Source: Mercurialis annua
Taxonomy: Eukaryota > Streptophyta > Magnoliopsida > Malpighiales > Euphorbiaceae
DNA: 64,000 nucleotides
NCBI RefSeq assembly: GCF_937616625.2
Contig: NC_065570.1
Location: 71,575,665-71,639,664, forward strand
Direction of reading: 5' to 3'
The translations under genes were made by a program, and so were the position numbers. Under the pieces are notes generated by a model. The model worked only from the letters and a program-made list of their open reading frames with translations, was not told the DNA's origin and did not search any database. This document shows, one piece after another, positions 21,113-34,779 of the stretch. Numbering within the stretch: position 1 is the stretch's first letter; every line of letters begins with the position of its first letter.

Positions 21113-24100
21113 TACTATAAACAAGACTAAAAATTACTATTATTTAATAATTATCAATAACTATAATAATTTAAACTTAAAAAATAAAATAGAATTCTGT
21201 TATTATTAGGGAAAGTGGGTACCGGATGGCGAGTGGCGACGTTTAGGAAGTCACAGTGTCCGAAAAGCGCGCAACCTTCCAAATAACGAGTTTCTGACTT
21301 GGCGTCAGTTTGCGTTAACCGCCGTCATGCGGCCTTTCTTTTCTTTAACCTCACTCGCCGCTAAAGCTCTTTTTAACTAGAGAGATTTTTTTTTTCTCTT
21401 TAATGTTAAAGTTTGTTATTTTTATTTGTTTTGGCCTCTTCCTACAATTGAATTGTAAACATATTAGGATTTAGCTATTAATTTTTTAAAAAGTAATAGA
21501 TCTAATTATTTAAAAAATTGAAATTATTTTTTATTTATAGCATGACCTAGGAAAATTTTAAATTGTATTTTATTTTCAATTTTTATATTTCATCTCTACC
21601 TTAATGAATTGAATTAACCCTATTTCTTTTAAAAAGGAGTTTAAATTAGTTCTTTATTTTTATTTTTTTCAAATAGAAAAAAATATGATATAATCCTTCT
21701 ATTTAATTATTTTTAATATTTTCATCCACATATTAATTAAATTGTCAATTTTTTTAATTTTGGAGTGCAATGAAACATAAAAATAAAAAATATGATATAA
21801 TTGAAAATTTTCCTATATCATGATATAAATGAAAAAATGTTATAAGATGGGTGGTTTTTAAGTAATTAGACCAAAATAATGCTATATGATCCTTCTACTT
21901 AATCCATCTTTTTTAACATATATGACGTTGCATTAAAAAAATTAAACGACATCGCTTTAAAGAAGGTGGATTAAATTAATGAATTATAAAGCTTTTTTTA
22001 AAATGAACTTTAAATTGTAAATTTTTATTTTTATTTTTAATACGCACAATAACAAAACAATTAAATTTATAAAATGCTTTTATAGTGCTTCTGACATCCA
22101 TTTCTATATGTATATTGCTAAATAATTTGGGGGAACATTCTTATTATAGAGAATTTTTTAGATAAACTATCTATTTAATATGTGACACGTGTCATAATTA
22201 TTTATAACAACTATTGAAAAGCATATTTATCATTTATCATAATTTTTAAGGGAACAATAGAAAGTCATTATCCGTAACCATGAGGTTTTACTATGTGTGT
22301 AAGACTTTAATTGGCTCAAATATGTCCATCACAAAATAAAAAATATATATATCATAACTAAGGAAGGGAAATTATAAGAGGCAATTTTCTACACTACGCT
22401 ATTTTCTATTTTATTTATAACTTTAAGTGTCTTTTTTATCTTTACTTTTCTAATTTTTTTCTACAAAAAATACTTTTTTTTCATTTCACAAATAACTTTT
22501 TTTATTTTTTGAATGATTTAGTCTCTTTTTTTATAGATTTTTTGGTATTTTTTTATCGTGTTTTTAGTGTAACCATGATATATTATAGTGTATATGTTGT
22601 GTTTTTAATGTAATTGTGGTGTTTTTATAGTATAATATTAATGTGTGTGTGTGTGTATATATATATAGTATATCTATGGTGTTTTTGTAGTGTTTTTATG
22701 GTATATACCATAAAAACACTGCAAATGCACCATAAATATACTAAAAACGGCATAAATATATCAAATACACTATAAATACACAAAAAATATACTATAATGT
22801 AAATACATTATTAAAACACTGCAAATACACCATAAATCAATTTGTTTTTTTTACAAAATCAGTATCATTAAAATAAATAAACAAATCTATGAATAAGAGA
22901 AAGATAAAATAATTATATGAATAATAACATAATTTTATAAAAAAAATCATAGATCTACAATAAATTATTTATAAAATATTTAAATCATTACAAAAATCTA
23001 AAAAATTTATAAAAAGTCTAAAAACGATGTCGCGAAATCCATAGTGCGGACAGAAGAGACAAATGGAAAAGTGCGAATGAAAGAGATGAACGGGAAAGCA
23101 ACCAGAGATGACGATAAATTTATCGGAAGCAGATGAACAAAAACGTGAACGGAATCCAACGAACGGAAAAATAACCGGAAGAGACAAACAAAAAATCAAA
23201 CGTAAAAGAATAAAAAAAAAAAGAATTTTGAGAGAAAAAGATAAGAGAGAGAAAAGTGATTGTGATTATGCGAAAAAAGGGCGAAGATGATGAAATGTGG
23301 GGTATGTAGTTTCTTTTTGAGGGCATTTGATTCAATTTTTCGATAGAACTTTTAATTTTTACTTTTTAAAAAACTTCATTTAAGCATTTGATAAAGTTTT
23401 TTAAATTTTTTTTGGAACTTTTGAAACTTTCAATAGTTATCGCTGTTTTGATTATTTTATTTATTTGGACAAAATTATCCTTGTTAAAATATAGTATTGT
23501 TTCTATAACATATTAAGTTTTTTTAAAATACTTTAATTATTTATAAGTTATATTAGAGTAGCTATTATTTAATATTTTTTAATAAATCATAAATTTATTT
23601 TTATAAAAAAATTAATTATTTTTATTAAATAGATCATTTGTCTAAGTACTAATCAATGATAGCTGTTAAAAAAATGCTTTATAGTCTACAAACTTATACT
23701 TTTTTTTATTATCCTCTTACGTTCAAGATTTTCATTTGTTAATTTTTTCTAGAAAAGTTGGTAATTTAGAAATAAAATTGACATTTTCACTTATATTTGT
23801 TGTCATATTAGATAGTATAATAAATAAATTAACAAAAATATATTAAATAACAATATTGTAAAAAAAAGGTTCACAATTGAGATTATTTAGTTTTATAGGG
23901 GATAATAACTATTCCATATATTAAATAAGTGGCTATTTTTTTTATTTTCAAACAATTTTAAAAAACATAATTAATATTTTAAAATTAAATATATTTTTTT
24001 TGTTTTATTATACTCTTACTAAATACTAGGAGTAATTTTTTATTTTAAAATAATGGTAATAAACGATGAATAAAACTAATATAAAAAGATTAAATTTAAA

Positions 24101-24872
24101 ATTAGTAATTTATTAAAAATAATCAAATATTTATAAAAAAAGTGAACAATTTATTATGGCAAAGAGGAAATGTTTTTTTCATCCTTGTGACTGATAAATC
24201 AAGTAGAATTTTCTTAAGTTATAATGAACGTGAGAGGTTAAATTCATTTAATTTTTATTGTAAAAAAAAATGAATAGCGTACCTCAATTTAGTGTAGTTT
24301 ATACACTTTTTATTATTTATTTTCTATAAAAAAAGTACAAATTAAATGTACTTGCCTCTTATGTTCATTAGAATATGAGACGATTTTGATCCGTGACTGA
24401 CCAACAAAAAACTGAATAGACCAAAATTATGCAAAAAATTTGGATAGTATTAAAAAAAAAAATTAAACCGAATAAAGATAGTTTATTAATTTTTTTATTA
24501 TGAATGTTTAAGATTTTAATATTATATCTATATAATTTATTTATTTTTATGTACGATAACTAAGATACGCGATAGATTTTGATGATTATTAATCTTTCTT
24601 GAAAGAATATATTTTTAAAATTAAAAAACTAAACCAAATTTAATCTAAAAACATACTTTAAAAAAGATAAACTTCATTAAATAAAGAATGATCTATATAA
24701 ATAGGAAATGACTTTTCAACAATCATCTACGAGGGCTTTGTAGCTATTAAATGGACCACCCAATGAAAACTACAAATTACAAATTGATATTTAATTTTTG
24801 AAAATCCAAAGTTTAGATTAAGGATATCAATTAAGATAAGACTACTTCAGTGATTAGTGTTTGAGTGTTTAT
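21113..24872. other. AT-rich gene desert
   Basis: No recognisable genes. Two things stand out: a GC-rich block at about 21210-21370, and a foldback-like repeat at about 22550-22845 built of GTGTTTTTATGGTAT-type words around a perfect 32-bp palindrome (22689-22720). The lysine-rich open frames near 23000-23300 look like low-complexity translations. Confidence 0.45.
22689..22720. repeat. Perfect 32-bp palindrome
   Basis: The arm AGTGTTTTTATGGTAT is followed immediately by its exact complement. It lies at the centre of a longer imperfect inverted repeat of ATGGTGTTTTT/CACCATAAA motifs extending to about 22550 and 22845. Confidence 0.8.
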
Positions 24873-25048
24873 CCCATGCAACCGTTGCGCCACGTCATTT
24901 TTACATCAAGCCAATGAGCATTTGCGATAGGGAATCTTTTAATTATTACTTATTTTTTTTATCATTCAATTTTCCACATGGCTAACGCATAATTGGTTTG
25001 TTGCACGAATAACATGGCGCAACGGTTGTGTGCAATAATTTTTCTTAG
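24873..25048. mobile_element. Short inverted-repeat MITE, copy A
   Basis: The ends are inverted copies around GCAACCGTTGCGCCA (left about 24878) and TGGCGCAACGGTTG (right about 25014). The left arm continues CCAATGAGCATTTGCGATAG. The same sequence recurs at 61655-61800. The target duplication could not be fixed. Confidence 0.55.
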
Positions 25049-25931
25049 TGTTTACCCGGCAATCCTTCTAGACGACGGTCTGAACAACAAAATCAATATT
25101 TTTTAAATCAAACGATTTTAATTTTTGTAAAATGGAACCGAATTCACGGATGCGCACCCCTTATTCGGCATAGCGGCAGTGGACATTGTTAGTTGAGAGT
25201 TGAGGCATTTATTAGGTTGGGTTGCACTTTGAATTGGGTTTGGGCTCCACCATTACTAATGTGCTAGGAGTGGGCCTAGGTACTACCTAGCCTACAAGTG
25301 GACTTCCAGTTGTCTGATCTATATTAAGCTTTGATGAGGACAGCACATAGTATTTAAATTGGACACTATAAATATGAATTATATTAACAAGACACCACAA
25401 ACACTAAAACTTGACAACCAAAATAAATCTAAAATTTGTAAATCATTCATCCTGGCATGGGAGAGCCATTTGTTTCCTAAAACTCATTTGCATACCATTC
25501 TACCAAAAATAAGAGATCTTGTTGATGTCTTTTTTTCATAAATAATAGTAAAAATATGAATTCAAATTACATATAATTATATTTACGAGAAATTTAAATA
25601 CAAAAATCATGATTTTGAAAATCTAATCTCTATCTAAATAAAGTAAAAGAATCTTCCCCTGCCATTTTTAGTCCCATGCCTCATGACCCTACTTTTGCAT
25701 CTTGTACTATTTGTCAATAAACGACGTCGCTTAATTCTGAAGCCACAATTTCTTTTATATACTTCCAAAATAAAATAGACGAGACATTTTAGACCGTCAT
25801 TTCTGGCTCCCACTTTCGCTGCCGTATGTGATATAAATACATACACCTGTGTAGATAGAAATTGCTATACAAGAAGCTTTGGTAGCAAAATTGTCGGTTT
25901 CTTTTATTTTCCAAGGCAATCAGAGAAAAAA

Positions 25932-26438
25932 ATGGGCGGTGGTAATGCACAGAAATCCAAAACTGCTCGCGAAAGGAACTTGGAGAAGCAGAAAGCTGCT
26001 AATAAGGGTAAATTTTAATTACTAAAACCCTAATGTTTAATCCCACCGCTTGTTTCTCTGTAGATTCATATAGATTTTTTTTTTAGATTGATTTTTTGGT
26101 TGAAATTGAAATTTTATGGACCATCTTTGATTATTTGGTTATAGATCGTTTTGATCTAGGTTTTAGTTATATATTGAGTTGATGATCTGATGTTGTACAG
26201 GAAGTCAGCTTGAAACAAACAAGAAAGCTATGTCTATTCAGGTACTGTTCTGCCTATTTTTTCAGCTAATTATTTGCGAAAAAATGGTTGGTAATTTGAT
26301 GTGATAATTTGGTTGCAGTGCAAAGTATGTATGCAGACGTTCATATGCACCACAACAGAGGTGAAATGCAGAGAACATGCAGAAGCAAAACACCCAAAAT
26401 CTGATGTATTTGCTTGTTTCCCTCACCTTAAGATTTGA
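25932..26438 (+). CDS. Small zinc-finger protein, 4F5/SERF and ZNF706-like
   Basis: Three exons (25932-26007, 26201-26241, 26319-26438) in phase give 78 residues. The N-terminal half (MGGGNAQKSKTARERNLEKQ) is the basic 4F5-type motif. The C-terminal half holds one C2H2-like finger: CKVCMQTFICTT, then an H near CREHAEAKH, ending in KSDVFACFPHLKI. This is the conserved layout of a small eukaryotic protein family whose mammalian member is ZNF706; in plants it is poorly characterised and probably binds nucleic acid or proteins. Length, all three splice junctions and both conserved ends match, so the gene looks intact. The function is not established. Confidence 0.88.
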
Positions 26439-27064
26439 ACTTAATGTAGAGATGGGTAGAACCCTCTCATATCCTCCTCCTGATTTCCGAACTCTCTTGG
26501 TTATCAATTGCTATGTTTATGAAATATGCTTCGTTTTCATCTCTCCATGCTTTTTGTTTTGTGTATGAACTAAAAACTGAATTTGGATGAATCAGCCGGG
26601 TCGCTTCATCCAGGATGTGTGATACTAACACAAACACAAATGCTATACTTACAATTCTACACGACAACTTTTAGCTCCACAAGTTTTAGCTTTAATGCTG
26701 GTGGCATAGTTCAGCTAATTGAGTGTGAGAAACTAAGACCTTTTTTTTGTTGGAAAATCAACTAAAAAGACATGCTCATTTGCTCATTGTACCAGTACAA
26801 TTTATAATTTATATGATAATTTATAAGAAAGTTATCCTTTTTATATAAATAAAAGGCCAAATCCCAACTAAGAGTAGCAAATTAACCTTATCAAGAGATG
26901 GCCTTCACACTATAAACACTTGCATTTATATAAGTTACATGAAATGAGTTTGAATCAAACAACAATTTCCGGTCAGGACCCATCACTCGGTCCAGTGCTT
27001 TTATTCCCCGCAGTAACCTAGGAAGCTCCGATCTCTGGCCATGGTAGATTGAGGGGGAGACGGT

Positions 27065-30000
27065 CTATTCTGCCGGAGCATCAGACCGGATTCTCTCATA
27101 GAGTCGATAAATCAGCGTAGACTTCGACATCTGGGGTTCTCTTTCCAGTGCTGCGATTACATCCTTAACCGAAATGGAACGAGCCACTGCAATTTGCGAC
27201 ACACTTGCTTGGTTTCTTCCAAATTTCCTTCCCCCTCCTGAAAGAAAAAACTAAGGACAATAAAACAAATGTAAAATCAGCATTAAATTGAGCAGTTCTT
27301 GCACGCACTTGATGCAGCTGAAGCACTCCTCTTTTCAAAATCATGAACATCCTTTATCGTTTTTCCACTTGCTGATAGAGGTTTGCGGCCACCATGTTTA
27401 GTTGACGGAGAACCAGATGTGGCCTCTGTCCCGCCTCCACGTTTCTGGCGGGCTTGCTCAGCCATGAGTTGCCATTTTGACAGCATGTCATCTCCACCAA
27501 CTGCAGCCCGAGCAGCAACATTTGCAGCTGTTGTCCTCATTTTGTCATCCTCTTCCTTGTTTACCTGCAAATTAATAATTTTCCGTTTCCTTTTCAGAGG
27601 CTTCCTCTAACTTACTCGAAAAGGTAAACTTCTAAGACTGAATTACAATGATCAAATGATACCTTGACTAATTTGGCACGACCTTCATCTTTCTCCTTGT
27701 CCCCCTCTACTCCATTATCGCCTTCAGGCTGCATTCGTGATTAAGCAGGGAAATTGAAGGAATGTATAAGTAATTATATACAGGTTCGGTAAATATGTAA
27801 TTTATATCACTCCCAGGGTCTTTGTTTCAGCAAAATTGATGGAAAATTAACAAACATGTCACACAACACATATGAAGTACCCACCTCATTAACTTTTTGG
27901 AGCTTTTCTGCTTCAGTTTGCTTTTTTTCCCATTCTTCCTTCGCTTGCCGGTTCATTGTCCTGATCTGTTGCCCGACATCTGAGGTAATTACAGTCCGAT
28001 GTCTAAGCTTCTCAGCATCAACTCGCTGTAGAGATCTATAGAAAGTCAGGATTTAAAGAAGGAGAACAAGCTATCAGGTTATTTCAAAATAATCAAGAAA
28101 TTGGGCTCACCTGCTTTGATACCCTAATCAAGGTACCAATTAACCCACGCATTCTTTCCTCCACACACTGTTAGATAGAGTTTCATAAGAACATGGCTCG
28201 TAAATATCAATTAACAAAAGACTAAGGAGCTAGTATCTCACCAAGGAGAGGCATCGCTCCACATCACTGTTGATATTCTTCAAACCACATTTGGCCACTG
28301 GAATGAGAGGCACACCAGATATTGTAAGCGATTTTACCGGCATTTCTCATTTATAGATCATTCAAGAGCATAAATGAATATAATTAAATCAGACATAAGA
28401 ATGGTGATGGAAAAAAAAATTAACTGATCTCAGCCAATTTCTTCTTCAATGGAGTTTTCTGCAAAATCAGCCTTTCTTCTTCTTCTTGGACAACCCTCCG
28501 AGATGCTTCTGAAACTCGACTGTCTTCCTTAGGCACAGAAAATAGTTGCTCTTCTTCTTCCTATTCAATGAAATAAACAACGTCAGTACCACGACAGAAG
28601 GTTTATGAATATCTTTCATAAAAACAGGGAAACATCATTATTTACTAGTGCATATTTTGAAACAAGCAAATTGACATCAAACAGAGAGGACATACCCTTA
28701 GATTAACTCCACTGACAGCAGTGACGTCATTCAGTTGTTCAATGCTTTGATCCTGAAATTCCCCAGATACTTTTTGCTTTTTCCTGCATAGGATCCATAA
28801 ATTATTTTAACATACTCTAGTAAAAAAATTCAGCAAATAGAACTAACACGCTATCTGACATCTCAATCCATATGGTGTTTAGAAGATATTACCCTGACAT
28901 CGGTGGTGAGGAACTAAGTGCTTCAAATGGCTTCTTCTGGCCAATTATAGGTTTTTTTATAGGAGTTCTTGAATTAACTCCTGTGGTACCAGCTACTGCT
29001 GGAAGTCGAGAGCCTACCTATTAATTGTCAAAACAAGAATTCCAAAATCATCAATAAATGACTCCGAGAACAAAAAAGAATGCCAAAATAACAGAGACTC
29101 CAAATTCATAAGACTCTAGAGATACAGATAAGAAAATCTGGAAAAGATAACTTTAGGAATTTCAATAATTTGGGGTGCAATATAGCTGTCCTTTATTTTT
29201 CTTTGTTGATCCAAATTCTTAGAATAGGAATAATTCTAATGTCCGATTTCTTAAAGGTTTGGGTTATTTTATTACATGCCGACCCTTGTATTTGGAATTA
29301 TTCAGTTTCCAATGTATAAAACTTCTAAACTTGTTTTGCATTTCAGGATGCAATTCTATGCTACACATAATGCCTTGACCTAAAATGTATGCGCATTCAA
29401 ATAACAACAGAATCCCAAATAATAAAATGCAGATCAAAAGGAGATTACTTGGATGTTAGGGTCCATTTGGGTCGGAATGGAAGGGGAAACTGAATTTGAG
29501 GGCCCCATACTACTTGGTGTAGGAAAACCAACTTTAGAAGACTGCTTCTCTAAAGGCTCATTCTTTAAATTTCCTATCACCACATTTCCTTGCTCAGCAG
29601 GTACAACAGACAAACCATGAGGATTAGACAGCAAGGGTTTCTGCTGATGATCGGTGGACTGTTCAGTAGGTTCTTGTTTCACGTAATTTATTGATTGAAA
29701 TGGCACAGAGCCTTGCTCCTTGTTTGTAGGTAGTTGATGTGGCACTAGAAGTGGCTGCATCGCTGATTTGTTTGTAAACTGCGACATGGAACCACTCTGC
29801 ACTCTATTTTCAGTAACAGAATTAGGTCGCATATTCATCATGTTCATTGCTTGTGTTGAACCTCCTATTTGAGTTGAACCCGAGGTAGGATGCGACATTT
29901 GCCGCATTTGTAAATCGTGAGGTTGTGGTTTCATGGATGATCCGGACGTATTAATGTTTGTTCCAGAATATGTGTGATAAGTACCTCCGCTATTACCACC

Positions 30001-32082
30001 ATACATTGGAAAGGAGTTCTGTGGGAAGTGCAAATGTTGTTGCTGCTGGTGATGCTGTTTACTGTGGCCTGTCACTGATGCTGAAGTGCGCTCCCTATCT
30101 TGACCAAGTATGTTAGCACTGGAGGAAGACAATTGGCTTACTTGCAATCCATGAGAGTCTGGCTGATGTTCCCCTTCTCGAGGTTTCTGAGTATTACTTT
30201 CTGCAGATTGATAACTAGAATCACCCTGCATATGGACTGCTGAAGAGGTAGGAGCACTTCCAGGCATTCTCACATTGTGTTGACGTGCAAAAGCTTGAGA
30301 TTGGGACTGGGATTGGTTAGAACCTGGCTGCAAGTATGGACAGACTGCTTTTTAGCCCAATATAAACAGCATGATGCCTAAGTTAACTAAAACAACATCA
30401 TACCCATCGGTTTCATTACCTGAGATTGTAATTGTGCCACTGCCAGTCTAAGCACTTGGTCTCCTACAATGCTTCTCATGAGCCTGACAAATTGGTCTTT
30501 CACAATGTCATTTTTCTAAAAATAAGAGAAGGAAAAATCAGGACAATAGACAAGGTACCAAATCTAAAGAATACAGGACATAATAGAATAATGTGATATT
30601 CATGTTAGAGATCAACCCTCAGTTTGTTAAACAAAGTTTGAAGCTGCATCTCTCTATCTTTATCAAGATGGGGCTTTAAGGCAGGCAGCAATAATGCAAA
30701 TGGTATCTGCTTGCCTTGATTCTTTAGAGAACCAGGCTGCTCCATGCCCGTAGTCTGTTGATTACCAATTTTCTGTACCATCCCAGCATCTGAAATTTGC
30801 ATTTTGTCAGCCTCATGTTTTGGCATAGGCATTCTTTCAGATACCTGCATACCAATTGTTTGAGGAGTCTGGAGGGGAACTTGTTCTGCACGACTTTGTT
30901 GAACGTTATCTTGAGGTTGTTTCTGTTGTAAAGGGAGGTAACTGGATTCCCGATTGGCATCATTCCGCAGTTGCTGATTCTCATTAACAGAGTCCTGCTG
31001 CTTCAGTTCTGTTACCGAGGAGTGATGATCTTGCTGTTGTTGTTGCTGATCTGAAACTTTCTTATTTTCATCTTTTGCAGTATTTTGCCAATTTGGGTAC
31101 GGCGGAGTAGTAGTTTGATTGTTTTGACCGGAAACAACTGCAGTTTTAGAGTTGCATACATTTATATAACCGAAAAGCCTTCACGTAGGCTAAAGATAAA
31201 ACAAATAGAATGTGCTAAGGAATAATCATAAATTCATCCAGAAATAATTTTTTTGCTCTTATTTGTTTCACTATTGGTTGTCCCACGCATCCTGATGTTT
31301 AATTTATCTTCCTATAAAACTGTAAGTACATAATTCGAGATGATAACAGGAGATTAACAGCTCTAACTAGTTGTAAACGGAGTAGCCATTATAACCCGAA
31401 ACACCCTTCAAGAATAATGCTAAGATAATATCAGGTATCTAAAATGTGGAAACAATGCATTAGAATCAAGTAACCATAGACTCCCATAAACATGATGTAC
31501 CAAATTCCCCCGCATCCAAGACAACTTCTCCATCCTATTTGCAGCTTAATGCTTTAGCTATCAACCAGGCCCCAATAAGACCTTGTAATTACGGCTTAAA
31601 TGCGCCATTGAAAGACGCAACTGGCCACTTTTCATCGAGATGGAACTAGTATCACCCGTAATTTTATTTCAAATTAAATTATCAACCGCGAAAAGAGATG
31701 ACAACCAATGGCATATAATTTCCGTAACTTTTTCATGCTTTTTCCTACTTCATTATTTATATTCAACAAATTTCAGAATTCATATAATTGCAACAGAAAA
31801 ACGAACAAATTGCAATCAAACTAACAAAACAACACCTGTAGCCGAATCAGAGGGATGAGAACTGGAGGCATCTCCTCCAATATCCCGATTCAATGCAGCC
31901 TGAAAGGCGTCCACATCAGCACCGGAATGCAGACTTTCATCCTGTAAGCATATCACAAACGGTCCCCAATTAAACTTAAATAACAAAATCATGCCCTAAC
32001 AACCTCAATTTCTAAGCATAGTAGATAAAATTGAGCCAGTTACCTCGTCTTCTTCGAGAAGCTTCATTATTGAAGGGTCCAT
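27065..32082 (-). CDS. TAF4B: Transcription initiation factor TFIID subunit 4b
   Basis: Fourteen exons with unbroken phase encode 912 residues: 32044-32082, 31836-31941, 30617-31137, 30420-30515, 29449-30327, 28893-29017, 28696-28783, 28425-28560, 28242-28297, 28111-28167, 27885-28025, 27663-27728, 27309-27564, 27065-27237. It starts [13 protein letters not shown]. Gln-rich segments follow, then an RST domain at about 193-254 ([20 protein letters not shown] ... [20 protein letters not shown]), a long low-complexity middle rich in Gln, Ser, His and Met, and the conserved TAF4 C-terminal region from about 620 ([39 protein letters not shown]) to SDAPAE. TAF4 pairs with TAF12 through a histone fold in TFIID; the RST domain binds transcription factors. 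All parts are present and undamaged. Confidence 0.95.
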
Positions 32083-33228
32083 GATGATGCGTCACTGCCT
32101 CTCACTCACCTGTCGCTAACACTACCCCACCGACCGGTAACTCGAGAGAGATTTCGTTCAATTAGAATAACGGAGCTTTGTTTTTAGAGGAGAAACATAA
32201 ATATGCAGAAGATTAATGTAAAATCTGAAGAAAGAAATAAAGTGCATAATAGATAGGTAACTATGTAATATGTTATATTCTGGATTTATAGGGTCGTATT
32301 TTTCTTTCGAGTAGCGATATCACAAATTATGATGTGATCGAACTTCGCAATCTGGCCTCCTTATATAGAGGCCGGTGATCTTAGAGCAAAGGGTTATTTT
32401 GGTGCCTAAATCTTTTCATCATGAACAAAATTTACATTTAATTTTTTAATTAATTAAAGATAATTTTTTATATACTTTTTTTATAAAAAAATAAAAATAA
32501 GTTTATAAAAAATAACGATTCATTATTTATGGTTAAATTAATCAAATATTCTTTTTAAGTTTAAAAGTGAGTTATTGTGGAGCCATTATATTTAATACTC
32601 ATATAATAAGATTATAATGGTATTTTAATAATTTTAACTATAATTAGTATTAAATATGATAATTTTTTTATCTTTTAGGAACATAAAAATGATAATTTTT
32701 TCTATTTTTATGGGATATGGACTATTGATTAATTTTTAAATTATACAAAATAAATGAGTTTAAAGTTCCAATGACCTAATTTAAGAGTTAATTCATCTAA
32801 AATAAAACAATATCATCTTTAATTAATCAATAAATAAAAAATATCATCCTTAATTGATTATAGTAACAGAATGTGAGTCAATTGACCTAATATACAAATT
32901 CAAGATTCACTATAACCCTTTATTCAATGTTCTTATATTGGATTTTCTTTTCTAAATTCAGTTATTTATAGTTTATATTTGAAAATATTGTTTGAAAATA
33001 TATTTTTTATATTAAATATTAATCAGTTTATAAATTAATCTCTTAATATAAAAGTTATAAATAGCTATTTTTGTTGACAAACCAATGAATAGCCCATTTG
33101 TTTATCCACAGAGACATTGAGGAAGGTGTTTATGAAGTTCCGGCCCACGAGTCTTTGGAAGTTTCTTCTTTTACGCTCGAAAGCTGAGGAAAACTAGAAA
33201 AACCCATTTTTATTCTCTTCCCTTCAGA
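32083..33228. other. Bidirectional spacer between TAF4b and the Mpv17-like gene
   Basis: The two genes are transcribed away from each other from this 1.1-kb spacer. A minus-strand TATATAA box lies at about 32361-32367, roughly 280 bp before the TAF4b start. No transposon ends are seen. The middle is AT-rich and featureless. Confidence 0.5.
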
Positions 33229-34779
33229 ATGTCCCCAATAATGCAAAACATAAGAAATGTTGGCAAAAGTTGCTTCTCAACCATATTTTCCCCTGAAGCT
33301 CGTCTAACTTCAAATCAACAATGGAGGTCAAATTTCTACACTCGCTCTCCCACCACAACCAATCCTAGGCTCATCTCTCCCACTCTATCACGTCATTTTT
33401 CTACACCCCCTTCGAAATCCAGAATTGGATTTATCGAATGGTATTTGGAGAAACTCAATTCCCGCCCAATACTCACCAAAACCATCACAACTTCTCTCAT
33501 TTTCGCCGCTGCTGACTTCACTGCTCAGGTAAACCGCACAGCGTTACTTATTTTTCTAGTTCGATAAGCATTATTTCTGAATTGAGATTCGGTAATTACA
33601 GCAAATTGTAACCGTTTATTTATTTGTTGTGACATGTTAATGATTAGATGCTGTCATCTTCTTCAAGTGGTTCATTTGATTTAATAAGGACAACACGCAT
33701 GGCTGCTTATGGATTACTAGTATTAGGGCCGTCGCAACATATATGGTTCAATTTAATGTCGAAAACTTTCCCAAAACGTGATGTGTTGTCTACCTTGAAG
33801 AAAACTTTTATGGGACAGGCTCTTTATGGACCTGCTAATGCCAGTGTTTTCTTCTCCTACAATGCCGCTTTACAGGGTAATCGACTAATCGGTTTTAGTT
33901 TTTGCCAATTTAACTTTCAGTTCTTGCTCATGTTGTTGTCTGCGTTTTATTGGAGGGCCGTGGTAATTTAACTTTCGGTATGCCTATCATCAGATTAAGA
34001 TAGTTGTCACTCACTTTTAATTTTGACTTAGATCGGATCTATAGGATATATACCTGTAATTATGTATGTGTGTGTGTATATATATATATAGATTATGCTT
34101 TGCCATTATTTATCATGTCTGTCATACAGAGTCTTTTCGTTGTCTTGCTTGATCTGCAACAATTCAGTGTAATCTCGAATAGAAAGCTAATTTTTTTGCT
34201 GTCTTGCATGAACTGCTGCAGTTTAGTGAAGCCTCAAACAGAAGGCTATAATTTAGTTGTGCTTAGCCAGCTCCATTTTACTTTTTCTTTGAAATTTTAA
34301 TCAGCACCATCCGCTGCTTGCATGGGAGAGATGCGAAATAAACTGAGACATTGTCTTCTGGTTTAGCTGTGTAAGATGCTATATTAGTTCTTTGATATTC
34401 TGTTTGAGCTATTTATGTTGGTGTCAAACTCAGGTGAGAGTGGGGATGATATTGTTGCTAGATTGAAACGTGATGTGCTCCCAACTTTGAGAAATGGTCT
34501 TATGTACTGGCCTATCTGCGATTTTTTCACATACAAATTTGTTCCAGTTCATCTACAGGTATGTTTCTCCATTTTTTATCTTGTCAAAGATGTGTAGGAG
34601 TCAATTCTGAGACTTCATTTGCTTTGCCTATAGCATGAAGATGAGGTTATCCTGATTGCTAATCTAACATGGGTATTTATGATATTTGTTTGCAGCCATT
34701 GGTCAACAGTACATGTTCATATTTTTGGACAATCTATTTAACATACATGGCAAGCTTACAAAAAGTGGAAACCAGTTAG
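33229..34779 (+). CDS. Mpv17/PMP22 family membrane protein (PXMP2/4-like)
   Basis: Four exons (33229-33528, 33648-33876, 34434-34558, 34696-34779) join in phase to 245 residues. The N-terminal 60 or so residues are rich in Ser, Arg and Thr with few acids, resembling a mitochondrial presequence. The family core follows: WYLEKLNSRPILTKTITTSL, then ADFTAQ, RMAAYGLLVLGPSQHIWFN, FMGQALYGPANASVFF, LRNGLMYWPICDFFTYKFVP and the YFWTIYLTYMAS tail. Members are four-helix proteins of the mitochondrial inner or peroxisomal membrane (yeast Sym1, animal Mpv17 and Pxmp2), some of which form channels. The substrate is unknown; the presequence favours mitochondria or plastids. The gene looks intact. An in-frame ATG opens exon 2, but exon 1 clearly belongs. 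Confidence 0.9.

Noticed and set aside
22969..23335. Lys/Arg-rich plus-strand and Phe/Ser-rich minus-strand frames
   Set aside because: Low-complexity translations of AT-rich DNA without domains or splice support.
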